Shown: positions 36,691 through 47,689, counted from the stretch's first letter. The stretch: DNA of 64,000 nt from Triatoma infestans (GCA_011037195.1 JAAEAF010002793.1:42874-106873); one strand, 5' to 3'. The notes: generated by a model from the sequence alone, not told the origin. Made by a program: numbers and translations.

Positions 36691-36823
36691 CAGAGACATT
36701 TTCCGTGGTACTGCTTCATTTTGTGGTCATCGACCGGTTTCGGGCGTTCGCCCATCTTCAGGATGCGTTTTTCAGACAGTGTGACAACACAGACTTGCGC
36801 AGAGCAAATTTAGTTTACATACT
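36691..36823 (-). mobile_element. Family B short element (133 bp) with hammerhead-like motif
   Basis: The minus-strand start is GAGTATGTAAAC and the end GAAAATGTCTCTG, the same boundaries as the copy at 15985. It contains CTGAAGA (36755-36761), GGGC (36750-36753), a 4-base loop, GCCC (36742-36745) and GAAA (36738-36741), with CATC and GATG arms at 36762-36765 and 36728-36731. The flank beyond its 5' end, GCTTTCCAGCTCTGCGG, also flanks the copy at 54064, so the target is itself repeated. Confidence 0.8.
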
Positions 36824-37269
36824 CTTGCTTTCCAGCTCTGCGGAACCAACCACCACAACTATAACAATATGCCATCTAAACACGTTTATGTGGTGCCATT
36901 ACAATTTGGCAATATCCTTTCTTTGAACCAGACATTTTTAATATACTTGCATTTTCCCTTTAATTAAAAACAGGGGGTGGAAAAGCCTTACATTGTACAC
37001 TTTAATTTTAGAATCAGATAGTGAACACAGGCTACTCCTCCACATAGCAGACTGATGAAAGCGTTACTATCTAAGCCAAGAAATACTGATTGTGCAATAT
37101 TTTTTAGTGTATAAATGTACAAACAACATCATGTAAATGTGAAGTTCATATCACAGACTTTGATGCACTGAATCCCCAGGCTCAATGCCACAATCAGAGA
37201 GGCATGATGAGAGGAGCCATCCTATGCTCCTCACAGTATGAAATGGGATCTAGGTGGGCAACGTCGTGT

Positions 37270-37520
37270 CAGGATTGATAGATGATGATAGGGCGAGTCG
37301 CTAGGTTATCGTATAAACTAAGGAAGCGTGTATGGATTAGCCCGTTAACGAAAGGGAAATTGAGGTCCTTGTGAAGAGTTAAATTTGAAACATAATAGGA
37401 AGCGTTGACAATATGGCGAAAGACTTCAGATTGAAAGGATTGGATTTTCTTGATGTTGGATTGTTTCGCGGAGCCCCACAGTTCAACTCCATAGATCTAG
37501 ACAGGTCTCAGATTGTGTAA
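37270..37520 (-). pseudogene. Jockey-like LINE, extreme C-terminus
   Basis: The minus-strand frame reads IYGVELWGSAKQSNIKKIQS, FQSEVFRHIVNASYYVSNLT, LHKDLNFPFVNGLIHTRFLS, then LYDNLATRPI. This is a clear match to the YG.ELWGSAK.SNI..IQ.FQSK.LR.I.NA..YV.N..LH.DL...V terminus of insect Jockey-type LINEs. It stays open for about 75 codons, one of the better-preserved LINE fragments here. The homologous copy at 22780-23095 is more damaged. No RT domain precedes it. Confidence 0.82.
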
Positions 37521-37619
37521 TTATAATTTTTTAGTGAGCTCTCGAATTTTGGGGGAATTCAGGGGGAATTTGTAACTTGATGCTTTCCTGTGCACTACAA
37601 TGCCATGAATGGTTGGTTA

Positions 37620-38690
37620 CATTAAGGCATATTAAAGGCATTGCTAGAATTCCAAGTTGGAAGTAAATCAGTTAAGCTGAAATGCAATTTTCCAATAGGT
37701 TTCTGGATTTTATTGAAATTCCACTGCACAGAATTTTCCTTAAACTTGAAACGATAACTGTATCTTCAGAAAGCCTAAACACTTTTTATTTGAAACATTT
37801 TCTGAAAGAATTAATTTTCTTGTTTAGTTCCTATAAAATTACACTGCTAATTGTTGTTCATAACAAACATCTAGAGACATTAATTTCAAAATATTTGCCA
37901 CTAAAAAAGAAATTGCCCAAGTACTTGTACAATTGGACGCTAAAAGTCATAAATGAATTGGCAGACTAAAGGCCAATAGAATCGAACATTCACCTCGGGG
38001 CCATTTCCTTTTCTTTTGCAAATTGACATAACTCGTCCAATTTGCATATAAAAGATGAATAGGTTTTTTTTTTCTTCTTCTATCAATTAGTATAAACATA
38101 TGTCATAATAGCAAACATTATTGCGAATAACTTAATTAAATATAAAAGTAATACAGCGGTTTTATATAATTTTCAGCTGATTTTTTTTTCCAATAAAATC
38201 AGCTGATCCGATTTGAAAAAATAAGTAAACAAAATATCTATTTATAAATAAAAAAACTTTACATTTCTCGCTATGATTACCTTAATGATTACTTCCTTGT
38301 ATATAAGTTCCTATATGGTAATCAATAGTTCGATTTGCCTATCTTTGGAAGATATAATTTGGTTATTCCTCTAACTGGTACTGAACTATTGGCGATCATT
38401 TAGCTGCTATTCTTTTTATCTTCCTTTGTTAAAGATGGCTGTTGGCTTGGAATAGCTTTCTTCCTTGTTTTTGATTATAAAAATAAATAGAGATCATGCT
38501 ATATTTTCAAACCTTAAAAAGTTTTTGTATTGTATCGATAGATGATCAATATTTGTACAGTTGGTATATTAAAAGATACGAATGAAATAATACATAAAAT
38601 ACATATAGTATAATCTAAACGCTTATCAATACAGCCAATTCTATAAATTTCCCTCTGTAATATCTACCCCTCCCCCAGATCGGCTGTGAA
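37620..38690. other. AT-rich; Family A interior traces; no gene
   Basis: 37640-37860 resembles the right half of a Family A copy (GGCATTGCTAGAATTCCAAG; AGGTTTCTGGATTTTATTG). A pair of CAGCTGAT palindromes lies at 38174 and 38200. A 95-codon frame at 37682-37969 lies largely within the repeat and is treated as chance. Confidence 0.5.
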
Positions 38691-38739
38691 ATACTCACAT
38701 TAATTTTTCGTCTGCAATTCACAAACATATAAATTACAA

Positions 38740-38870
38740 ATTTTCCTCGAAAAATGTTTATAGTAAAAGTCAATGTTAACGTGTATAGTTTAAAGAAAAT
38801 CGTTAGAGCCATTTTCGAAAAAATCCAAAAAATAGAAAATCCATTCTTGAAATTGGTATTTTCAATTGAA
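38740..38870 (-). repeat. Family A fragment, reverse, next to SINE
   Basis: TCCTCGAAAAATGTTTATAG, then GTTTAAAGAAAATCGTTAGA and GCCATTTTCGAAAAAATCC. This is the reversed interior, and the SINE at 38885 follows directly. Confidence 0.5.
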
Positions 38871-38884
38871 AAATTGAAAGAGAA

Positions 38885-39100
38885 GGGATTAGCTCGGTGG
38901 TTAGAGCGTTGGACTCCCAGGTGGAGAACCCGGGTTCGAGTCCAGTGGCTTAGATTAGATTTTTTCCTTCCTTGGAGCCTCTACAGCTCACTGTTCGGTG
39001 ATGGAGTGTTGTCTGTAGCGAGAGTACACTGTTCGGAGGCCGGCAGTGCACTGAGAAGGTTCCGGGTGCCAATGACGCGCCTTAAAGTCAAAAAAATAAC
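38885..39100 (+). mobile_element. tRNA-derived SINE
   Basis: The head is tRNA-like: GGGATTAGCTCGGTGGTTAG has a pol III A-box (about 38889-38907), and GGTTCGAGTCC at 38933-38943 is a good B-box. The body has CTCTACAGCTCACTGTTCGG, GTACACTGTTCGGAGGCCGG and CACTGAGAAGGTTCCGGGTG, followed by a short A-rich tail. The same body is found in reverse at 53630-53820, which establishes it as a repeat family. The tRNA half retains enough A and B box for pol III transcription to be plausible. Confidence 0.85.
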
Positions 39101-41015
39101 ACCCACATCGTCTAACCCAATCGGAATGAGAGGAAAGACATCTCTTTTACTTTTCTTTTTTTTTTAAATCTTAGGGATTAGTTCTCAGCGTTATTTAAAT
39201 GCCTTCGCAGCTCCACAACTTCTTAATGAATATATGTTTCTCTTTATTATTCTATAAAAGATAAAACTCAGGAAATTATTAAGCCTCCCGTATTAATCAA
39301 ACACGATGGCATAAGTAGATAAATTAATAATCAACGTAAGTTTAAAAATCAAGTCCTCTAGACCGTGACATAGAGCGATATTGTAAACTTTTATTATCAC
39401 GTTTGATTCCATCTACCACTTGTCACTATCGTCACTATCTATCATATTTCTCCTCCATTCACTATATTCAAGATCATACAGAGGGGAGGCATGTTGATAA
39501 TTAATTACTTTTGCTTGTGTAAAATGTAAAAATAGGATAAAACTACTTTATGTTGTGGAAAGTGTAAATTTATTTGTTTTAACGAAGCTTTTTTTCCTTC
39601 CCAGGTAAGTGTGGCTGTGCAACTATTCTTGGCGTTTCTGTTATCTGTAAGTATGTCAAGTATTTTTACTACATTATATGATCAGCTGATTGTAATGTAT
39701 CGGTTATTTAAATAATTACAGCGATTGCTTAGTTTTCTCTTTGAACTTAAATAGTTACACATATTTTCAAGTAAAGAATGTAATGAGAATGAATGTCTAG
39801 AAGAAACTAATTTCATTACTGTTTGAAAAAAATCTCTCCTGTAATTTCCCTGCATTGTGTTGTCTTAATGCTTTGTATTCCTCAAGTATAAAAGTGTTAG
39901 GGAAAGTGAACAGCTATTATGGGTTAGGCTAGAGTTTGTCTGTTCAGTGTAGGGATATATAAAACCCAAGTAATTGTACAAACTGTCCCTGCAGGCCTTA
40001 TGCATTATATTGGGTGAATTCTGTGGGATGTTACAGTGTAAGAGTTTTTGGTGTTTTTAGACCTTGGGATAACCGCAAGGACACTTAAGATTCCTAAAGT
40101 ATGAGTTTACCTCCCTACGAGATGGAGTGGGGAGGACGATTGTGTTAATCACGAGAACTGAAAAATTTTATGAATATCTTCAGCGAGCATTTTCAGTGCT
40201 CCAGTTTTGGTATATTTCATGAAATGACGGAGAAATTTGGCAAGTCTCAAAAAATATTTCTTATAAGTAGTTAGGGCTTCCAGAAGGCGGCATGCCGAAA
40301 AAGAACAACATCATAATATATAATTTCGGTAATTAAGCATTTTTCTAATCAGTCCACAAATTCATAATTAATTTTATTCCGAGATTTTTCCCCACTTTAA
40401 ATCATTAGAGCATTTCAGATTTCTTTATGATGTACTTATATTCCACCATCATCCAGTTAATAGACTTTGCTTAGATAGACATAGCTTATTAACAATATAC
40501 ACAATAAATTAAACAATAAGAATATAAAGAAATACCAACGTACATTTACATTATAACAGTCTACAGGTCGTTCTGGCTGTTTGGGTAAGGCTAATGCAAA
40601 AATATGCAGTGAAGAACAAGGGAAAACTGCAGCTTAAGGGAAATATTATGAGAAGTATTATGCTTCAATCTTTTATGTCTGTAATCGAGGCAAGGAACAG
40701 GGATGGCAGTCTGTTGTAGGGAGGAGTTTGAGGAGACGATTTTGAATATACTGAGATTACATAAGATTTTACGTAGATGGACCATTAATTGTGTGTCATG
40801 GTGAGTCAGTCGCAAAGTTTCAGGAATTTAATGGACTTTGCCTAGCTGCCGAAGAAATAAAAAAAATGCTTAATTTTCTTAGTGTCATGCCAATTCAGAT
40901 TGGGATTTCGTCTACTTAATTCTCCCGGTCTCTGTTAGATTCGATTAGATTCTATGGAAGTTGGGTATTAAGTCTAAAAGTCACCGCGACTCCTGTGGCC
41001 TTTTTCAGTCCTGTT
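39100..41015. other. No gene recognised
   Basis: AT-rich sequence. A 74-codon minus-strand frame at 40591-40815 lies in a less AT-rich stretch (40550-40990) that may be an old element, but no motif can be named. Confidence 0.4.
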
Positions 41016-41110
41016 TGTTTAATTAGAAGGAGTCAGAAGAAAGATTTTATTTCCGCCGGAAACTCACTTTTGCAAAATTTTGAGTTTCAATCGCAATAAG
41101 AGAAAATCAA
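41015..41110 (-). repeat. Family A left-end fragment, reverse
   Basis: TTCCGCCGGAAACTCACTTT, then TTTTGAGTTTCAATCGCAAT and AAGAGAAAATCAAAATT at the edge. The GAAGTATT portion is lost by a small deletion. Confidence 0.5.
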
Positions 41111-41529
41111 AATTCTCTACCATATCTTATTATGTAAATAAAAATCAAGTGTCTAGTTAAATTAAAAGAAAAGAATTAATTAAAAATACAAGCAAATAAA
41201 CCAAGAAGAAAGTTTTGAGGCATTTTATTTTCTATTTTTTAAAACGTGAAATGTCGAAAAATGCACGACTTCCTACAGTTATAAAAAGCCACGTGGATCA
41301 TGAAGGACATCTTCCCACACCAACTGCCATTCTAACAGGATTACATGGCCTCCGCATTAATGATAAATATCAATAGAAAAGAATCAACAGTATTAAAAAA
41401 AAATTATTTAATATAAATTAATAGGGAACCTTTTAGTTTTGGATGTCCTTCGTTTTATTACAGTTTAAAGGTATTCCAGAAAATTCTGTATAAAGTACTG
41501 CAATAATAATGGCTGAATGGATTCTCTGC

Positions 41530-42090
41530 GAAATTAGTGTGAATCTTTCACTTCAATTACTCTTATAGAGTTTTAAGGTCCATTTGACAAATTCGAATTT
41601 TAGTAATACAACAAATGTTTATATGGTGCAACTTCATATAATTATGTAAATGGTATTTAAAGTAAAATATCTGGTGTGAGACACTCACACGACTTTCTCT
41701 CACTGCAGTTTACACAGATTTAAGTGACAAATTTTCTTCAAACTTATAGTTTTTACTGAATGTTGGAGTTTTCAATTTTATACCAAATGGAGCATATAAA
41801 CTTAATAAAAATGACTTTCTTAAGGAAACCTTATCACTCTCCCACCGCCACATATTCTTTAAATGAACTTTCTCGGATGATAGGCCTCTGTACTCACACG
41901 TAGTGTAACAGATTTAATGAAATCCATCGATAGATACAATCGTGGAAAACTGAATAAGTGGTTCAGTAAAAACTCATTTCCGGTCAACTGATTTTCTTCA
42001 AACTTGAAAAATTGGATACATATTTAATTCTATTTAATATTATTTAGGTGATCACTTGAAATACAACTTCACCTAAAACATAACCAAATT
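41530..42090 (-). repeat. Family A copy, reverse
   Basis: The well-preserved reversed right end is at 41670-41715 (CTGGTGTGAGACACTCACAC, GACTTTCTCTCACTGCAG). Interior blocks follow, including CATTTCCGGTCAACTGATTT. A second reversed hairpin-like end lies near 41535. Confidence 0.6.
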
Positions 42091-42274
42091 AGGGGTACAT
42101 TATCTATATAATAAAAAAGTATTATTAAAGGCATTGCTAGAAAGGGGTTTTGAATTTTTCGGACATATCGTGACAAAAGCTCCATATAGAGCTGTAGGGT
42201 TTTCTTTAAATTTGTCACGCTAATCGTATAAAATATAAAACTATTAATTACTTTCTCTTACTTCCTCGTACTAA

Positions 42275-43038
42275 GAGGAAGTATTGTAATCGTGTCAAAT
42301 TGTAGATACCGAATTTCTACCGGAAATACACGTTTTGAGATTCCCTGAGTCCGAAAGATAGTTTTAAAAATTGTGTGTGTAGCACAAAAAGGAAAAATCG
42401 CAGGAAGTTCAAACTTGAAATTCCGTTTAGCTATCCCACCAAGTGGTAAGCGACAGTGTTAACTGTCAAAATTCCTCAACCGGAAGTACCGTATCGATAA
42501 TGGATTTTTCAGTTTTTTGCAGTTTGCATAAAAACTGCTCCAACGATTTTTTTAAACTGTAATATCAACTACTCGTATTGAGAGCTACTATTTCAAGTTG
42601 TAACATTTCTCCGGGAAAATTCAATTAAGAGGGTTTTTTTTGGTTGTGGGATGGGGTAATGTTTCTCTCTGAAGTGCTATATTAGTTTATTATACAATTC
42701 CTTCATGTAAATACCTTATATTAATTGGAATTAAATATGTTGCCGAAATTCCGAAAATATCGGATGACCAAAAGTGCGGTTTAACTGAAGGGTTTTTTCA
42801 GTTTTATGCGGTTTTCACCTGTCACTTTTATTTGAAACTTTCTTCCGAGAAGAGGGTTTTGGAGAGCAAGCTTTCCTCAGAAAATGTGGTTTTTATTAAG
42901 TTTAGATTCTCCCATTGACGTAAGATTGATGGCAGTAAAACATCTATGTAGTCAGAGTTTTAAATTTTGAAGAAAATTCATCAACTTGTAAATTGCAGTA
43001 AGAGAAAGTCATGTGAGCGTTTCACAATAGATTTTTTT
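42275..43038 (+). repeat. Family A near-complete copy (about 0.76 kb)
   Basis: Upstream of the left end is ACTTTCTCTTACTTCCTCGT, the inverted partner of the right-end 13-mer. The left end is GAGGAAGTATTGTAATCGTG, then AATTTCTACCGGAAATACAC. The interior has AAATCGCAGGAAGTTCAAAC, AAAATTCCTCAACCGGAAGT and AACTGCTCCAACGAT. The right end is AGTAAGAGAAAGTCATGTGA, then GCGTTTCACAATAGATTTTT. This copy shows both ends of the proposed unit. Confidence 0.8.
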
Positions 43039-43131
43039 CTTTACATATATTCAGGTCTACCACGTTAGCGAGAAAATTCATTTTCCTAAGTATATAAGAA
43101 GGTTTGTAAACGCTGCTAGAACCATGCAATA

Positions 43132-44125
43132 TATGTTGGGAGTCTTTCAGGCAAAAAGCGGCAATCAGCAGGGTTGTAGCTTGAGCCCGCTTCTGTTTGT
43201 AATCTTGTGGGTAAGGTAGAATTAGAGCTCTTCTTTGTAATCCTTATGGATAAGGAAAATGCGCACTTTTTTGTCTATTCGCTAGAAATCTGAATGAAGC
43301 TAAGTACTCCCTTTTGGCATTTGCGGATGACCTGATGGAGCTAGCTAACAATGACCGAGACCTCAATTATTATTTGGCTTTTCTGAGAACGGAGCTAGGA
43401 AAAGTTGATATGGAGATCAGCTCCAGTAAAACGAAGTTTATAGGGAAGATGTCGCATAGCATGATGAGGGGGATTAGAATAGGAGAAGAAAATGTAGACC
43501 AGGTCATGAAGTTCAAGTTCTTAGGTGCGCATCTAAGCGAGGATGAATGCGTGGACGAGGAGTTTAGGGAAAGAACAGGTACCGCAGGTAGTATGTTTGG
43601 CGAGGTCAAGACCGGCTTCCTTAGTAACAGGGACTGTCAAAGAAAACGAAGCTGTCAATCTGTAGGTCGACATTCCTCCCTATACTCACTTACTCATCGG
43701 AGTCCTGGACACTGACCAAGAAGCATAGAAGTAGAATACAGGCAACTGAGATGAGGTATTTGAGGAAGATAGAGTGGAAGACAAGAAGCTAGACAAGAAG
43801 ACATGGTTCGTAATGCCACAATAAGATCCAGCTTGAACGGACAGCCAGCAGAAGAAATAAAGAAGAAAATAGGCTGCGCTGATTCGGGCATGTTCTGAGG
43901 ATGGATTCCGACAGAACGGCGAGGCATTTGAAGCACAGGCAGAGGGATGGGGAGGAAGAGGTGGACTGCGATGCATGTGGGAAGAGGGTGTAAGTAAAAG
44001 AGGCATGCGGGAAAAGAGGAATTGCGAGGGCAGATAGGAGAGCGTGGGTGGATGACAGATAGGGATGGAGGAAAATGTACAAGATGAAGGGAGCCTCACA
44101 CCGCTAGAAAAGGTGCTTGATGATG
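43132..44125 (+). pseudogene. LINE reverse transcriptase with FADD box
   Basis: The frame at 43132 reads GVFQAKSGNQQGCSLSPLLF, the G.RQGC.LSPLLF RT block. After a frame change LLAFADDLMEL-type sequence follows: the MAFADDLMELANN stretch at 43314 holds the catalytic (F)ADD. Then comes LGKVDMEISSSKTKFIG, the K.K.SKTK block, and VMKFKFLGAHLSEDE, the (F)KYLG block. Further frame changes lead to ESWTLTKKHRSRIQATEMRY, LRKIEWKT (43698-43780) and finally the SLNGQPAEEI- and FGHVLRMDSDRTARH-type C-terminus (about 43830-43935). A (GAT)n tail lies at 44110-44123. This domain order is that of widespread RTE/CR1-like insect LINE RTs. At least three frameshifts; no endonuclease domain. Confidence 0.85.
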
Positions 44126-44231
44126 ATGATATAAGGAGGTTTACAAGGAATTTGGGCTTGCCTCGATTTTATTATATACTCCCCGATTTCACCATCCGTT
44201 ATAACATAATTATAATGTGAAAGATATTGAA

Positions 44232-44677
44232 GTTAAGAAGAAGACGTGTGATCATAGGTAGATCTGAGGACAAAACAATGCGAGAAAGTTAAGAAGAAGG
44301 CGTGTGATCATAGGTAGATCTGAGGACAAAACAATGCGAGAAAGTTAAGAAGAAGGCGTGTGATCAGGTAGATCTGAGGACAAAACAATGCGAGAAAGTT
44401 AAGAAGAAGGCGTGTGATCATAGGTAGATCTGAGGACAAAACAATGCGAGAAAGTTAAGAAGAAGGCGTGTGATCATAGGTAGATCTGAGGACAAAACAA
44501 TGCGAGAAAGTTAAGAAGAAGGCGTGTGATCATAGGTAGATCTGAGGACAAAACAATGCGAGAAAGTTAAGAAGAAGGCGTGTGGTCATAGGTAGATCTG
44601 AGGACAAAACAATGCGAGAAAGTTAAGAAGAAGGCGTGTGATCATAGGTAGATCTGAGGACAAAACAATGCGAGAAA
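44232..44677. repeat. Minisatellite, 8 units of 56 bp
   Basis: Units begin GTTAAGAAGAAGGCGTGTG at 44232, 44288, 44344, 44398, 44454, 44510, 44566 and 44622. The third unit is 54 bp because it lacks a TA; the first has an A/G change and the seventh a GATC to GGTC change. Otherwise the units are identical. The last unit runs directly into a Family A right end (AGAAAGTCTTGTGTG at 44673). Confidence 0.95.
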
Positions 44678-44710
44678 GTCTTGTGTGTTTGACTATTTCT
44701 CACTAGATTT
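44668..44710 (+). repeat. Family A right end after the minisatellite
   Basis: GCGAGAAAGTCTTGTGTGTT, then TGACTATTTCTCACTAGATT: the terminal hairpin region in diverged form. Its GAGAAAGT also closes every unit of the neighbouring array. Confidence 0.6.
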
Positions 44711-45854
44711 TTGTCATATTAATTTTGCCTTTGTTATAGATAAGAGGCAAAGACTATTAATATTTTTTACAAGGCTATAAAATAGCCTACATAGCCCAAA
44801 TAACAAGGCCCGCCCGCCCGCATAAAGAAGGAAACAAAAAAAAAAACTAAAAGTTAACCTTTCCATGCGTATAAACACGCCCTCTAAAACATTATTCACA
44901 TAAACTTTTTTAATTCTATAATGATAATAAAAAAAAACAAAATTAATGCAATAAATTCTGTTTTCTTAAAGAAAGAATCAGCTGTATCTTATTAAACTTT
45001 ACGGTAAAAGCCAGCTGATATTTAAAAAATAAAAAATCTTTTGTTTACTAGTTTAAAATCCGTGAGTTGCATGGAGTACCGGCACTCCTCTAAATAAGAT
45101 AAAACCCAGGTTTATAAATATTTTAATAAGAGAAGATTATAATAATGGCGATTTAAAAGAAGATTCAATATTATGATTTTCCATAAAATTTACCATGACG
45201 AAATCAACTTTCATTTTTATATATGTATATATTTTTTATTATTAAATATTTTTTTCGCTTCTTTTGTTTTTTTTTTTTTTAACATTGTTTAGAAATTCAT
45301 CAGAAAATGTGGGTGGGCGGTATTGTTGCCATTTTGTCGTAATCTTCATTCATTCATTAATTAATTCCTGTCTGTTGATTGGTGCATAAATTTTTTATTC
45401 ACGCGACCTATATTTTGAAAAAAAAAAATATTACGAAAATCTCCGCCTACCTAGTTAACATTTTTTTTTTAACAGCCCATTCATTAATTTATTTGACGCC
45501 TACTTTGCGTTTTGATTGGTTAAGAATTTTATTTTTAGTAACTTTATATATTTTTTAGGCCTTCACCTTTAATTTGAAATATTTGTGGAGGGGGTTATAT
45601 GCGGTTGAGAAGGGGTAAGTGGTGGCTTTAGAGACTTCCCTATAAACTTGCCTTTTTTAATATAAATCTATCGTTTGGTCTAATTTAAAAAATTAAGGAA
45701 CATTAAATACTTTGGCTAATGCATCGCAGTTTGAAGAAAATTAGACTAAATAACGAGAAGATTAAGATTGCTTTAACCAAAGGTGATTAATGTCAACTCC
45801 AATTGCTTATAACAAATTTAATTTTATGAATTCAACGATAGTGCTGTAACCAAA

Positions 45855-47014
45855 TTGTCTCGCAATCTTGATAGATTGGTAGTGTCAGCCGATCGAAAGC
45901 TTAATATTGTAAATCAATACGTTTTTCCGGCACTTACATACCCACTACAATCCTCACCTTTAATTAAACTAAACTTAACACTCTGAAAGTATAGCCGTTA
46001 TTTCGCAGAAGCGTAAAGGCTATGATTGGGATCCCAGCAAGCACTACGTCTGCCATCTTATATGCCTCCTGACGTTTTCGGGGTTTAGGCCTACTAAGAT
46101 GTCAGTGGGAAGCACTAATCCCAGCACTGGTCTACTGCCCAGTGACTAAATAGAGTTGAAGATGGGAAGTTCCAACCATTGTTTGATTATGAAATGGAAA
46201 TATCAGAGTGTGCTGGAAGTCATCGTCTAGACGTTGTCAGCATGAAAACACATATAGCATCAAGAGGGTCAGGCAATCCTTACGAATCCTTTCGAAGATT
46301 GGTTGAGTGTATAGGCAGGGTGTTGATGAAAGATAACCCTAAAGGTAACCATTTCATATGCAAGAATTCTCTCAGAGTCACTCATTGGATCAGAGTGGAC
46401 TAACGCAATGATGCTGAATATTAACTATGCCCCGTTCGGGCGGTTTCGGGTGTCGGCGTTGAGGCAGTAACGGGAGGGCTTGGACCTCACGGTCGCAAAT
46501 GCGGTAGTAAGTACGAAACCTCAGCTCATGGATTGGGACACTATTCCATCATCATGTTCCTTGTCTCTCGCCGACACCATAACGTGAAGAAGCGGATAAC
46601 GGAATTTTAAGCAATAGTGGGTATACCTAGCTTCGACGAAGTACATTGCGTGGATGCAGAAGGTACTAATCGTTTCGTTGACATTGTGGCGTTCAAGAGC
46701 AGTGAAAAAAAGGCTCTTGCCATTGATCCCACTGACCATTTAGAATCAATGATCCAAAATAGGGGAGAAAAACTAAAACGGAGAAGAGGGACATGTACGA
46801 AAAATGTATCACTCACCTGAAGGAAAAATACCGGGAAAGGTTTGGTTTGGTCCAAGTGAAGAGACTCTGGTTTGGGAATAGAGGAGCTATACCTAAGACC
46901 ACGAGTAAATTCTTTGACCGGTTGGGAATTGACCAAGACTTTCTGTGGGAGATTGCTGAAACAATTATACTTGATTCTCTCGGTATAATCGACCACCACA
47001 TATGTGGGACGTGA
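45855..47014 (+). pseudogene. LINE C-terminal half: RT thumb, zinc knuckle, restriction-like endonuclease
   Basis: Blocks in order: LSRNLDRLVVSADRKLNIVN, QYVFPALTYPLQ (about 45858-45955); KAMIGIPASTTSAILYAS (46015-46068) with GLGLLRCQWEA-type sequence after it; the zinc-knuckle region RKCGSKYETSAHGLGH (from about 46493); VHCVDAEGTNRFVDIVAFK from 46641 and IDPTDHLESM; then, in another frame, KCITHLKEKYRERFGLVQ, VKRLWFGNRGAIPKTTSKFF and a terminus IDHHICGT ending at 47014. The order matches the C-terminal half of LINEs with a CCHC knuckle and a PD-(D/E)xK-like endonuclease (R2-related clades, by family knowledge). Oddities: the first Cys of the knuckle reads GGT (Gly), there is an in-frame TAA at 46608-46610, and frameshifts occur, one near 46790. 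Dead copy. Confidence 0.8.
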
Positions 47015-47607
47015 CCAGCAGTGGTTACTTGACTCACACATCCATCTGATTTTAGTCTGTGTATATATTGCTCTTGTGGTATTCTATTAAGTGTTATATT
47101 TGTTCTGGTTTGAATTTGTATATTGCTATCTTGGTGTCTTATTTAGTGTAAACTTAAATGCGTACTGCAATGATCTAGTAAATATACATTATTCTTATTC
47201 TAGCATTCATTGTTGTCTGAATTGATCAGTATGCTGTGTTTCAGCAACCCAATGTAATTGAGCAGCCACGCTTATTTCAATTATTTAAAATAAGTGCTTT
47301 TTGTTACTGAACAAAGTGGGACGATTAGCCCTAATGAGGTCATCTGTATTTACATTTTTTGTTCGTGTCATTAGTTGCTGAAAAAAATTATATTTAAATC
47401 CATTTGTCAGTATGATAGAAGACGTTTGTATAAACGTATTATAGACTGTTTTACCAAAGAATGAATTTAAACAGAATTATTTTCAACAACTGATAACATG
47501 AACAAAATGTAAATACTAGCAAAAGATGACCACATTAGGTCGAAATGTCCTGTTCTGTTCAGCGAAAAATAAAATTTGTATAAAGAAGAAAGAATTGTCC
47601 CTAAACC

Positions 47608-47619
47608 ACCCCCCCCCCC
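47608..47619. repeat. Poly-C run
   Basis: Homopolymer C of about 12, just downstream of the LINE remnant and before a reverse Family A fragment. Confidence 0.9.
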
Positions 47620-47689
47620 GAACACCTTGTAACTGCAGATATTTCGACTTAACACTTTCATTTAGAAATATCTTTCTTAAAAATAGAAA

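Noticed and set aside
38885..38956. A functional tRNA gene
   Set aside because: The A and B boxes are present but the acceptor stem does not close and the sequence continues into a body shared with a second repeat copy, so it is a SINE head.
39590..39650. Possible splice acceptor/donor and short exon (TTTTTTCCTTCCCAG followed by GTAAGT)
   Set aside because: An isolated match with no supporting coding frame on either side.
43686..44099. Long minus-strand frames rich in S, P and L opposite the LINE
   Set aside because: They are antisense to the LINE reverse transcriptase C-terminus at 43700-44100, which reads sensibly on the plus strand.
43092..44145. Target-site duplication around the FADD-containing LINE (TATAAGAAGGTTTG versus ATATAAGGAGGTTTAC)
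   Set aside because: Similar but imperfect, and the left copy may lie inside the LINE's own coding sequence, so it is not reliable.
44232..44677. CRISPR array
   Set aside because: The units abut directly without unique spacers and the genome is clearly eukaryotic. It is a minisatellite.
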